From positions 3,228,001 to 3,292,000 of the forward strand of contig JAQFVV010000032.1 of NCBI GenBank assembly GCA_028023455.1: a stretch of 64,000 bases of DNA, written 5' to 3'. The notes beneath the pieces are model-generated. The model was not told where the DNA came from. It was given only the letters and a program-made list of their open reading frames with translations, and ran no database searches. Made by a program: the position numbers and the translations under genes. How positions within the stretch are numbered: position 1 is the stretch's first letter; each line of letters starts with the position of its first letter. The stretch is from Epiperipatus broadwayi. Lineage: Eukaryota; Onychophora; Udeonychophora; Euonychophora; Peripatidae. Positions 11,301-21,720 of this stretch are shown here, one piece after another.

Positions 11301-14255
11301 TTTCCCATCTCCCATGTCCTAAACATTACCATCAAACTACCATATGCTGGAGAAAATTCATCAAAATGAACTGTTGAACTCTATTATTCAATTCATAGCT
11401 AGCTATGCCTGTGTGGAAATTCAGTTTTCATCTTGGGATTCCAACTTCCATTTGGACTTATAATAAATTAGGTAATATATTTCCAATTTGTAATTTCTAA
11501 CCACCTAATTTATTCTTCTAAACTCCAGTGATCAAATAATGTAAACCCTGCTAAATTTTAATATCTTCTAAAATGTAATCCCCATAACGTAATTTAAATG
11601 TAATTTAAAATATTTAATTTAATAGTCTGTAAACTAATCTTGCTATTACTTAAAATCTAATGTCTTTGCTCTCTTTCTATCTGTTTTAAAATTATGCCTC
11701 TTCTTAATGCTAAACTTTTTTCTAATTGCCGTTTAGAAAATATTGTTATTAATTACTTAAATGAAATGAATATATGCCAATTTTGTTCCATCTCAACAAA
11801 AGCTTTACTTAAATAAATATTTGCTGTCTATTTCCCGACCAATGTTTGTCGGTAAATAAAATAAATAATTTTCTAGCTCTGAAGATTTTGGAGCAACCTT
11901 TATTTTGTCGAGATGAAACCATTTTATATTATATGTTTTTTGTTTTTTTATATTTATACGTACATGGTTTAGCTGTGGGGAGACATTAGATTCAAGTATG
12001 AGAGTTTATTTAGTTTAAATTATTTCATTTTGAAAGAGTGAAAGGGAAGGGGTTTATAAATTATATTCATGTTAAATAATAAGAGAGAAATAGAATATCA
12101 TTTGAAAGGTAAGTGGAATTTTGTGTTGAAGGGAGATATGTGTCACTCATTACAAATATTTGTAATAATAATTAATACTTATTTTTTTCTTGTTGGTCTG
12201 ATCTTGATCAATCTGTATGCATTTATGTAATTTTTATAACTCAGCACAATTATAGAATTAAATGCTAAAATATATTATCCAGTACTCGTATTTTGCTTTG
12301 CTGGTATTTTGCTTAATTACTTGTCTTTTGTTCTGTGTGACTGCTAAATCAAAACTAGACCAAGTGATAATTTCACTGGCCATAAATTTTCATATCAGGA
12401 CATGAAAGCTAAATGGGAAGACCCAGGGTAAGCAGAGCTTAGCTAGCCTTGATGATTCTCATTCTTTCACCTGAAATATTTTAGGTTTCCCAATGGTGCA
12501 GACTATTCTTTCTTTATTTCTTGGTGTCATGGGAATGGAGCAGGTGAATTGAGTCTATGCTGGTAATGTAATGTCGAATGCTGGGATTTGTTCACTTTCC
12601 TTTGTCTGAGCACATTGTGGTGGATTGACCACGATCTGACTGATTTATGTATTTTAAATCTTGAAATATTTAATTGCGAATATCTCAATCTATTTATATT
12701 TTAAATGTGTCACTCTCTCCGATACCAATCCCTATAGTTTGAGTTAATAATTTCTCTCTTAAAATAAATTCAGTCATAATAAAATTGTTTAAAATAGTTC
12801 TTTAAAATATCTATTCCTATATCTCAGACTTGGGTGGACATCTTCCACATATCGATAATCGTTTACATTTGTTAGATTGGCATATAAACTAGCTCTCTTG
12901 CCAGAGGCATAATAAACGTCAAAATAGAAATTTGTGTTAACTAACTTATATGAAATAAAAGCAGAGACATTGAATAAATTATAAAAAGGTTTTATTAAAT
13001 ATATATCTGTAAATTTAAGTTACCTGTGGTTCGTCTCTATTCCTTCATTCTAAAATTAGTATTTTCTAATTAATTATAGAGTTGCTATCCGATGACTCAA
13101 GGTCACCCACATACTATTTTATATTTAAATAAATAGATAGTCTAATTAAAATAATTAGAGTTAGACATACGAATTAGTTGAGATCCATGCTCTATCGTTG
13201 ATGCTAGTGGGCCGGAGTGTAGAAAAGATTAATTGCTTGCCTCGAAAATGTTGTTAATTAGTTTGCAGATTTAGAGAGTGGGTAAATAGGGCAGAATTCA
13301 TAAGTTTTCTTTACCTTTGATCTCACGTACAGTTGGATTCGAGGTACTTTTACCCAGGCTGTGAATCGTGTTGAGTTAACATACAATTTTGACCGGTACA
13401 GTATCAAAATCCATAAGTGGTTATGAAACATTTATAATAACTATTTTTTAAGTATGTGAATATAATATATATTTGCACACCTATTAATAAATAAATGAGT
13501 ATTTTACACATTCAAAAATAAATATAAAGAAAAAATATCCTAGAAATACCTATAAAATAATAAGCCTAATTATTATGAGATGTCTATTTAGTTTTTCTAG
13601 CTTAATGCAAATGGATAGCAGAAAGAATTCACAGATATGAGAAAAATAATTTTTCAATTCTTAATTTGTTTTTATAAAAATATATATTAATTTGTTTAAA
13701 CAATAATATTTAAACAGCATTAAACTGTTGCACATGTGCTTTGGATTTTTAAATATAAAATGAATGAATATTAACACTTCAACCACATTATTGTTTATAA
13801 AAAACATCGCGCTATATAAAATAATTGACTTATTTACATTAATTTGTTTAGTAAAAGAAAACAGAAATCTGATTTACATTTGATGATTAATCAATAAAAA
13901 TATAAATTATTTTACTTTGCTGTTTAAATTATTCGTGTATGAAATTTTTATGCTTTTGTTATTCAATTGTTAATATTTTTCTTCTTTTCTGAGCCGTTGT
14001 AATATCTGGTATATATATATTGAAAGTATGCTAAGCAGTAATAAAGCAAAATATTATTAAAAAAATTACCTTTTCTGAGTGTATTTTCATTTTCCCAGAT
14101 ATAATTTATGCTTATGTAAAAATAAGCATATGTAGTATTTTAAAAGTTTCTAAAGTTATAATAAATAAAATTTACACAGTATACAAAAGCTATATATGTA
14201 AAAAGCATGGATAATAAAATGAATGTTTATTTAAATTTTCAACAGAGTTTGGGGA
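8340..14255. other. Long AT-rich intergenic or intronic stretch
   Basis: About 5.9 kb with no gene I can support. Single weak signals: near 9990-10030 the minus strand reads AGIPQGEIL in one frame, reminiscent of the GIPQGS block of jockey/CR1-type reverse transcriptases, but the flanking frame is broken. Somewhat GC-richer patches at about 9190-9510, 12400-12640 and 13190-13400 give no recognisable protein. The rest is AT-rich with A/T homopolymers. Confidence 0.5.
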
Positions 14256-14257
14256 CC

Positions 14258-14357
14258 GTAAAAATGGATATATAATGACGAAGTAAAAAATATAGTGATA
14301 TTTATGTAAAAATGGATATATAATGACGAAGTAAAAAATATAGTGAAAATATAGTGA
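14258..14357. repeat. 48-bp tandem repeat next to the RTE insertion
   Basis: GTAAAAATGGATATATAATG begins at 14258 and again at 14306, giving a 48-bp period over about two copies. The last part (ATAGTGATATTTATGTA) lies directly against the target-site duplication of the LINE at 14373. Confidence 0.85.
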
Positions 14358-14696
14358 TATTTATGTAGTATATGGCTGCAAAAAGGAGTTTGCTATTAAC
14401 TGAAAGGAGACCCTTTGATTCCTCTTGGAGGCCTTAAAGGAACCGAGCAGGGCAAATTCCTAATGTCCACTCCATACGTTCTTGTCGTTGCAGCTGTTAT
14501 TACTATATGTTTATTCATATAGTATACGAACATGGATGGGCTGCTCACCAACACGCATTAGCCAGCGTGGTGAGTTTATTGGCTTTTTACCTCTGAGTTT
14601 AAGATCAAGAAACACCATGGTCTTTCTTCTCAGTGCCTGATAAGGCAGAATGAATGTTTGTGTAAATGATAAAGATTTTTCCCCAATTATACAATT

Positions 14697-15572
14697 ATGA
14701 CAGACAAAAATAAAGCATGGCCCTTAATCCCAGGAGGCTGTAAAGTCAACAACCAAGGCAGCGGTTGGTGGCCGAAGGCAGAGGGTGCTAAGAATATCCT
14801 GGAGGCGGACCCAGGCTGCCATTTGATGATGACTTTTTATTTAGGTACTTACAACTGCAGATCACTTTCAAGTGAAGGAAGATTGCAAGAATTAGAAGAA
14901 GAACTCTCTTATATTAAATGGGATATTATTGGACTTTGTGAAGTTAGAAGAAAAGGTGAAGAGACAATTGATTTAAAAAGTGGACATATGCTCTATTATA
15001 AAGGCACAAATATTGGAAATACATGTGGAGTAGGATTCATTATAAATAAAAAGTGGAAGAACAATATTGTGGAGATTGATGGTGTATCAGACAGAGTGGC
15101 AAGATTAGTTATACAACTTAATAGCAGATATCAAATGCAGATAATTCAGGTTTATGCCCCAACAAGTTCTCACAGTGATGAAGTAGTAGAAGATTTTTAT
15201 ATGGATGTACAAAAGGCTTTTGATCAGAGTAAACAACATTTTAAAATTGTTATGGGAGATTTTAATGCTAGAATTGTTAAACAAATGAAAGATGAAAGTG
15301 TTGTAGGTAATTTTGGTTATGGTAATAGAAATGAGAGAGGACATAGACTTGTGGAGTTTGCAGAGAAGGAAAAACTTTATATTATGAATTCTTTTTTTGA
15401 GAAAAATGTTAGAAGGAAATGGACATGGAAGCATCCAAATGAAGGTACAGCAGAATTGGATTATATTTTGACTAACAGGAAATACATATTTCAAGATTGT
15501 AATGTTCTTAATAAATTTAACACAGGAAGTGATCATCGATTAGTAATAGGGGTAAGATACATGTTAATGTAA
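14697..15572 (+). CDS. RTE LINE endonuclease domain (APE-type), N-terminal part of ORF
   Basis: This is the 291-codon first half of the LINE polyprotein, an apurinic/apyrimidinic-type endonuclease that nicks the target DNA. The frame opens at ATG 14697. It contains TYNCRSLSSEGRLQELEEEL, then the catalytic Glu in CEVRRKG (about residue 82), VYAPTSSHSDE (about 150), GDFNARI (about 190), a TAELDYI motif and GSDHRLV near residue 280. The motif order is that of this endonuclease family. Directly after SDHRLV, about two extra bases (near 15547-15552, compared with the copy at 34.4 kb) shift the frame and it stops at 15572. The reading continues in another frame from about 15554. Intact elements would carry both in one ORF. 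Confidence 0.92.
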   Translation: MTDKNKAWPLIPGGCKVNNQGSGWWPKAEGAKNILEADPGCHLMMTFYLGTYNCRSLSSEGRLQELEEELSYIKWDIIGLCEVRRKGEETIDLKSGHMLYYKGTNIGNTCGVGFIINKKWKNNIVEIDGVSDRVARLVIQLNSRYQMQIIQVYAPTSSHSDEVVEDFYMDVQKAFDQSKQHFKIVMGDFNARIVKQMKDESVVGNFGYGNRNERGHRLVEFAEKEKLYIMNSFFEKNVRRKWTWKHPNEGTAELDYILTNRKYIFQDCNVLNKFNTGSDHRLVIGVRYMLM

Positions 15573-17653
15573 AACTAGAGAGACAAAAATTATTAAGAAA
15601 AACTATATTTACAGTTGATATTCCTAATCTTCAGAAACATTCTAATGAATTTAAATTAGAACTTACAAATCGGTTTCAAGTATTAGTAGATTTTGAACAT
15701 GATTCAGATTTGAATGAAATTAATATGAAAATAACTGATACACTTTTAAAAACTGCAACAAAGATAGCTGGTAGAAAAAAGCAGCAATTGACTAATAAAA
15801 TTTCTACTGAGACTAGAGAACTTATGAAGAAAAGAAGGAATATGAAGATATGCAAGAATGATGCATTAAAAAGAATTGAATATCTCGAATTTTGTAAAAT
15901 GGTGCGGAAAAGAGTTGAAAATGATATAAGAAAGTATAACTGTGAACTAGCAAGAAAAGCTGTAGAAGAAAATAAAAGTCTTAAGAATGTAAAACAACAT
16001 TTTGGTATTGGTAGGAAATTTATATCTGCAATAAGGAAAAAAGATGGAATTATTACTAAAAAGAGGGATGACATTATGAAATTGGTAGAAGATTTTTATC
16101 AAGAATTATATAGTAATAAAGAACAAGTACCTCCTATATCTATTACATCTTCTGAATTGCCCAGAATTTTAAATGAAGAAGTGAGAAATGCAATTAAATG
16201 TATGAAAAAAGGAAAGGCTCCAGGTAATGATGGAATTATAATTGATATATTAAAAGAAGCAGGTGAAGAAACAGAAAAAATATTAGCAAAGTTATATACC
16301 AAATGTCTAAATGATAAAGATGTACCGGATGATTGGAAGAATGCAGTAATAATATTAATATTTAAAAAAGGTGATAAAGAAGATATTAGAAATTACAGAC
16401 CTATCAGCCTTTTATCAGTTTTATATAAAATTTTTACCAAGATAATTACAACTCATCTACAGAGAACCTTGGATTTTCACCAACCAAGAGAACAAGCTGG
16501 ATTTAAAAGTGGTTTTAGTACAGTAGATCATATTCAAGTATTGAGAGAAGTTATAGAAAGGACAAATGAATATGAGTTGTCATTATGTTTTGGATTTGTA
16601 GATTATGAAAAGGCATTTGATTCTATAAACATTTCTTCAGTGATTAAAGCATTGGATCATCAAGGTATAGATCCAGGATATTGTCATATTTTAAAGAATA
16701 TTTATAAAAATGCAACAGCAACAATTAGATTACATAATGATACTGGGAAAGTCAACATTGAGAAAGGTGTAAGACAAGGTGACTCCATATCTCCAAAACT
16801 TTTTACAGCAGTGCTGCAAGAAGTATTTTGTGGATTAAAATGGGAAACTAAAGGAGTGAAAGTAAATGGAGATTATTTAAGTCATTTAGATTTCGCAGAT
16901 GATGTAGTTGTTTTTGCAAATAATGCTTCCGAGCTGCAGGAAATGTTGCAGGAGTTATCAGAAAGTAGGAAAGTAGGACTAAAGATAAATGTTAAAAAGA
17001 CTAAAGTAATGTTTAATCGATTTGCTCAAAATATGAAAATAAAGATTGATTATGATGAATTAGAAGAAGTTAAGAGTTACAAATACCTTGGTCAGATTAT
17101 TAATACAGATGGAAACATAATAGAGGAAATTAATCATAGAATTAAACTTGGTTGGAGTGCTTTTGGTAGAAATAACTTGATATTAAAAGGAAATATGCCT
17201 ATGTGTTTGAAAAGAAAGGTTTTTAACAAATGTGTTTTACCAGCTCTTACTTATGGATCTGAGACTTGGACACTTAATAGAAGATCAATACAGAGACTTC
17301 AGACCACTCAAAGAAGTATAGAGAGATGTATGTTGGGAGTAACAAGAAGAGATCGAAAACGCAATGTATGGGTAAGAGAACAAACAGGTGTTACTGACCT
17401 CATTGAAAAAATTAAAAGATTGAAGTGGAGTTGGGCTGGACATATTGCTAGAAGAGATGATAATAGATGGACAATTGAAATTTTAAACTGGATTCCAAGA
17501 GATTGTAAAAGACCCAGAAGGAGACCACATGTAAGATGGATGGATGAAATAAGAAAATGTGTAGGGGTGATGTGGAGAAGAGAAGCTAATGATCGGAGAA
17601 GATGGATTAAACTTGGAGAGACCTTCATCCTGCAGTGGATTGATAATGGTTGA
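15554..17653 (+). CDS. RTE LINE reverse transcriptase, C-terminal part of ORF
   Basis: Open from the frameshift at about 15554 to the stop at 17653; the first in-frame ATG is 15725. The motifs follow the reverse transcriptase order: GKAPGNDGIIIDILKEAG, WKNAVIILIFKKGDKEDIRN, YRPISLLS, the AGFKSGFSTVDH region, VDYEKAFDSI (first catalytic Asp), GVRQGDSISPKLF, then DFADDVVVFA. The FADD Asp pair is at 16898-16903. The thumb-like region has LGQIINTDGNI. The C-terminal tail TQRSIERCMLGVTRRDRKRN and WAGHIARRDDNRW is characteristic of BovB/RTE proteins. All catalytic residues are present. With the single upstream frameshift this copy is not autonomous as it stands, but it is the best preserved in the window. 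Confidence 0.95.
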   Translation, partial: KIHVNVKLERQKLLRKTIFTVDIPNLQKHSNEFKLELTNRFQVLVDFEHDSDLNEINMKITDTLLKTATKIAGRKKQQLTNKISTETRELMKKRRNMKICKNDALKRIEYLEFCKMVRKRVENDIRKYNCELARKAVEENKSLKNVKQHFGIGRKFISAIRKKDGIITKKRDDIMKLVEDFYQELYSNKEQVPPISITSSELPRILNEEVRNAIKCMKKGKAPGNDGIIIDILKEAGEETEKILAKLYTKCLNDKDVPDDWKNAVIILIFKKGDKEDIRNYRPISLLSVLYKIFTKIITTHLQRTLDFHQPREQAGFKSGFSTVDHIQVLREVIERTNEYELSLCFGFVDYEKAFDSINISSVIKALDHQGIDPGYCHILKNIYKNATATIRLHNDTGKVNIEKGVRQGDSISPKLFTAVLQEVFCGLKWETKGVKVNGDYLSHLDFADDVVVFANNASELQEMLQELSESRKVGLKINVKKTKVMFNRFAQNMKIKIDYDELEEVKSYKYLGQIINTDGNIIEEINHRIKLGWSAFGRNNLILKGNMPMCLKRKVFNKCVLPALTYGSETWTLNRRSIQRLQTTQRSIERCMLGVTRRDRKRNVWVREQTGVTDLIEKIKRLKWSWAGHIARRDDNRWTIEILNWIPRDCKRPRRRPHVRWMDEIRKCVGVMWRREANDRRRWIKLGETFILQWIDNG

Positions 17654-17680
17654 TAATGATGATGATGATGATGTAGTATA

Positions 17681-17930
17681 ATTTGCTCTACACCGCTCTC
17701 ACACAAGGTAGGGAGTGGTATAGGAGTGTAATCATAAACATTTAACCAAAGATGTGAAAAAGGTATATAATCCCCAAGATGCACATTTTGTGTGGAACCA
17801 GCATTAATCAGTTGACCCAGATCACAACCTCTTACACATATCTTTATCATTGTTCTGTATATTGTAACTGACAGAATTGTGCAATTCTTATAAAAATCAT
17901 CTGAGGGTAATCCACATTCTAAAGTCACAG
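17681..17930. repeat. Member of a dispersed foldback-repeat family
   Basis: The sequence CTCTCACACAAGGTAGGGAG at about 17696 matches CTCTCATGCAAGGTAGGGGA at 23530. The following GGAACCAGCATTAATCAGTTGACCC block matches the CAGCAATCATCAGTTGGTCC-type blocks near 26850, 27230 and 30925. It is a partial copy; it runs up to the 3' TSD of the RTE element, which may have inserted at its edge. Confidence 0.65.
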
Positions 17931-20290
17931 ACTGATAATTTTTTCATTTACAGCCCACTAAAGTCAGGGAGAATCACGAAATGTAACTATTTTACTTAAG
18001 TTATTGACTGCAAATAATGATGACAAACTGCCAAAAATATGAGACACAATTTATTTAAATATATACAAAATAACACACATTGGTGGCATAATTTAATTAA
18101 AGGTAACTCGACCTTTCTAAATCTTATTAGTATTATTCAAATTTATACACAGAAAAGTATACGGTAGCTAAATGTTTTTAAACAATTGAGATTTGATAAT
18201 TTCTAATTTAGGATATTATTATCATTAGATGTTTTTGAATGGATCCCAATCTACTGCATAGACATCTAATCACTCACACTTCTCATTATCCCTGTTTTAA
18301 AACTAAATGCCCCTGCCAAATAAGAATGATTTAATTAATCGACTTTATGCTCAATTGCAAGCAATTAAAATACTCAAATAATTATATAATACAGGAAATA
18401 ACATCTGTACTACAATAATTGATACCTAAGAGCAAATACATGTGTAAATTATATGCATGTGATAGAAATTAAACTTCTACCATATACTATGTCTTAGAGC
18501 ATATGACATATGAAAATAAAATAGTATATGATAGGAATTGATCATCTACCGCACATCACTGTTTAAACAAATAAAGTGACCAGCAATTGCAAATGATTTT
18601 ACAATCATTCACTAATCCATTACATAAGAATGAGTTCCAGATGTAATAAGCATAACCTGAATTAATGGGTTGACAGCCATCCATTTTTATCAATAATATT
18701 TCAAAACAAAAGTGCAGCTCACTCAATCTGAAACCTATTAGGTACAATCTTAATCTATCTTGGCATCAAGATTGAACTCCATTCATAATTTATAAATTTA
18801 CCACATTAACATATTATTTATATTTTTAAATAAAGTGGAAATAACTGATTTAATTAACATACAATTTTTTAATAGCATGACCTGAGATTACGAAAATATG
18901 CTTTAACCGAGTATTATAAAACTATTACTTTAAAATTATCACCAACTAAATTATAACTTGCTAAAGAAAATAACACAATAATCTTTTACCATAAATTCTC
19001 ATAAACAGAATTAAACTAATAATTATTAATCAACATATTTTTTACTAGGTCAGAGATAAGTAATAATTAAATAGAAATTCATCTAAAGTTTATATCTTTT
19101 GTTCATCAATGTTAAAATTCAGCTTTTTAGATATTGGTTTATTTTTGCAGCATTTTTCTATTAAATCATAGCTATGGTGATGATAGTTTAAGTCACAATT
19201 TCAAATGCATTTGGTATGCTTAGATCTCAGTTTAGTCTTGGTTTAGTGGCTGGTTTCTTCTGTAGCACTGAACATCAGATTTATTCATATAAGTTAATGC
19301 ATAATAGACACACATTCAGGTGGCTTCTTCACTTGTAGATAACTTCTTTTTTGGGACTCGGCAATGGGTTTTTGCACTTACCCTCTGCCAGATTGACAGA
19401 GTGAAGTAGATAATGGCTTTTTTACCTTGCATCATACATCTAGCAAAACAACAGAATAATGATACTCCTCTTAATAAGAGCAGATGAAGAATAATGAAAG
19501 CAGAATAATAATTCTCAAATGTAATTTCTGGCACTATTTATATGATTTGGAGCTATCTTATCTGTAAAATTTGGATCCATCTATTGTCTTTTGGATTCTT
19601 TGATCTATTTGCTATAGATAATTCCAGAGAATCTGCTGTGGTTTGAGCTTATTTGCCCAATGCCATATTTGAAAGTTCTTATCTTTGAGTGGGAATATAA
19701 TATCCTTTTTAATTAAATCACATCAATTATTTATCTTCTTATTTTAATCTATCGATCTGTTTACAAACATTTTAATTACTTTTTCCTACATAGTCATTTC
19801 TACTCTTAATTATTGTTAAAAGACAATACCTTTTGCTTTTATTCTACTTTTCAACTAAATTTAGAATTAATTAGTTTTTACAATTTTTTAGGAAATATAT
19901 AATCTTGATTTAGCAAAATAACTTTATAATTACTATACCATATACATTTATCTGTGCATATAAAATATGTATAAAACTTATGAAAATTATTTAAAACCCT
20001 TAAATTGTTTATTTCATTTAGATCTCGTTGCTGCACAAAACTGTTATTTACAGTTTTTGGACATAGCATGCGCCATCTCTTGGAGAATTTTGGTCACAAT
20101 TTCTTCATTTTAGGCTTAAATTATAGGAAATTCAAAATTTAAAATTGTAGTTCTAAAAACATCTGCATATAGTGTTATATTTTGAAAAAAAAAATCAATT
20201 TTCTTTGCTGGCTAGATCAGTATCTTTTCTCTGATTGGAGGCCTGCCAAATCTGGAAATTGTCTTGTAGGCATTTCTAAATGACAAACTC
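17931..20290. other. AT-rich intergenic DNA, nothing recognised
   Basis: No motif-bearing frame or repeat was recognised. A slightly GC-richer patch at 19310-19560 holds a 72-codon minus-strand frame without recognisable similarity. Confidence 0.5.
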
Positions 20291-20317
20291 AGAAACTAAA
20301 CAAAGATGTTCTACACA

Positions 20318-20690
20318 TTCGTAATTAATTTTGATGTAAATAATTATATTTATTGTAATTTTTTACATTCATAAATAAGATTTTACATTACTTTATCGAA
20401 ATATAAAGTTTGATTTGGAAAATTTTTACTATTACAAGAAAAATAAGCTTGTGAATATAATCATTTTTGAAAACAGTTGTTTATACTTAGCAACTCTAAT
20501 TTGAATAATAGGCATTTCTAAATAAATCAAAATAAAATCTTTTACGCATTCATATTTTGAAGTAAATAATTATATCTATCGTAATTTTTTACATTCATAA
20601 ATAAGATTTTACATTACTTTATCTAAATATAAAGTTTGATTCGAAACATTTTAAATATTACAAGAAAAATAAGTTGGGAATGATAACTCT
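20318..20690. repeat. Direct repeat, two copies of about 140-150 bp
   Basis: GTAATTTTTTACATTCATAA and the following AGATTTTACATTACTTTATC occur at about 20355-20400 and again at about 20581-20625, with matching flanks ending in ATTACAAGAAAAATAAG. Divergence is under 10% by eye. No coding content. Confidence 0.8.
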
Positions 20691-21603
20691 TCAGAAAAGT
20701 AAATTATTTTGACAGGTAGAAATTGAATAATGACACCAATGATTGGTTGAAATATAATTCTTTTGTTTTACCACTGGCTATTTTTTAAATGTTTTTTCTT
20801 ATATTTTTCTTCAGTTATTAACATTATTTTTAATTTTTCATTACATTTAACCAATTTGAATCTAAAATTATTCAATTTTTAGAAGCTGAATTAAAAAAAT
20901 TCTGTGTATTTTAGATTAATATTTTAACAATAGAAACTGACTGGAAATGAAACTGATGGATAATATTGTTCTCAGATTTAAGTGGTGGACCAATACAAAA
21001 ATTAGACAAAGATTAACTCTGTTAAATAAGTTAAAAGAATCAGTTAAAGGGTTTAAAAACTTTTCAATTTAAAACTTTTTTTGTGATTTTTAATTTACAA
21101 ACATGAAATATATATATATATATATTGTAATGAGCACAGACGTTCATTACATTGTTTTTTTATTTATTTATTAAACATGAAAGTAAATTAAAAAGTTCGC
21201 ATTTAAAAATTTTCTTTAAGAATTAAAAATTGAAATTAAATATCATCTTAAACTCTTATATATTAAATCGCACAGATAATGAGAAATTATTAAAATAAAA
21301 CTTTATTAAAGAAAAAGTATTTTAAAACTAAATTTTAAAAAGATTTGGAAATAAAATTATATCTTTAAATTTATCTTTAAATATATCTTTGATTTGGAAA
21401 ACAGGTTAATTAATCAGAAATGGAAATGATAAATTTAATTAGTCAAATGTAAACCAGCCTTGGGCATTTAAATGTAAAAACATCGGTCAGATAGGGGAAC
21501 AATAGAAACAAATAGCCAATGAAAGAAATCCATCGGGAAATCGGACCTCAGCGAAAGGATCATCACATCGATGACATAATGCCAAGTCAATCCTTCGAAT
21601 ACG

Positions 21604-21637
21604 TATAAAAGGAAAATTTGGAAATTATTAATCAGTG
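21604..21637 (+). promoter_or_regulatory. TATA box and initiator in the candidate LTR
   Basis: TATAAAAGG at 21604-21612 is followed by ATCAGTGAT with the TCAGT core at about 21632, a 28-base spacing as expected for an RNA polymerase II core promoter. Transcription would run rightward from about 21633. In an LTR this marks the U3/R boundary. Confidence 0.55.
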
Positions 21638-21695
21638 ATTGATTATTGATTATTACGATGTGACTATATGTAGTAGTACGGAGTTGGAGGTGATG

Positions 21696-21720
21696 GAATT
21701 GACAGACGCACTGTCAATTC
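21696..21720 (+). other. Perfect 10-bp hairpin in presumed leader
   Basis: GAATTGACAG (21696-21705), loop ACGCA (21706-21710), CTGTCAATTC (21711-21720) form an uninterrupted 10-bp stem about 60 bases after the predicted start site. Confidence 0.85.

Larger units (their letters stand above)
14363..17680 (+). mobile_element. Near-full-length RTE-clade (BovB-type) LINE with TSDs
   Basis: The element spans 14373-17670. It is flanked by the exact 10-bp duplication ATGTAGTATA at 14363-14372 and 17671-17680 (the first two bases may belong to the tail). It has a 5' UTR of about 320 bp, an endonuclease frame, a reverse transcriptase frame, and a very short 3' end that closes with (GAT)n. A simple-repeat tail with a minimal 3' UTR is typical of the RTE clade. 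Only one frameshift separates the two enzyme parts. The 5' UTR sequence recurs in the copy ending at 35475 and, decayed, at 29935. The intact ends and single disablement indicate a recent insertion. Confidence 0.95.

Noticed and set aside
15105-15536. 143-codon minus-strand open frame
   Set aside because: It lies antisense to the RTE endonuclease and has no motif. The frames at 15676-16074, 16099-16302 and 17308-17928 (minus) and 34375-34662 and 32231-32725 (plus) are likewise antisense shadows of RTE proteins.
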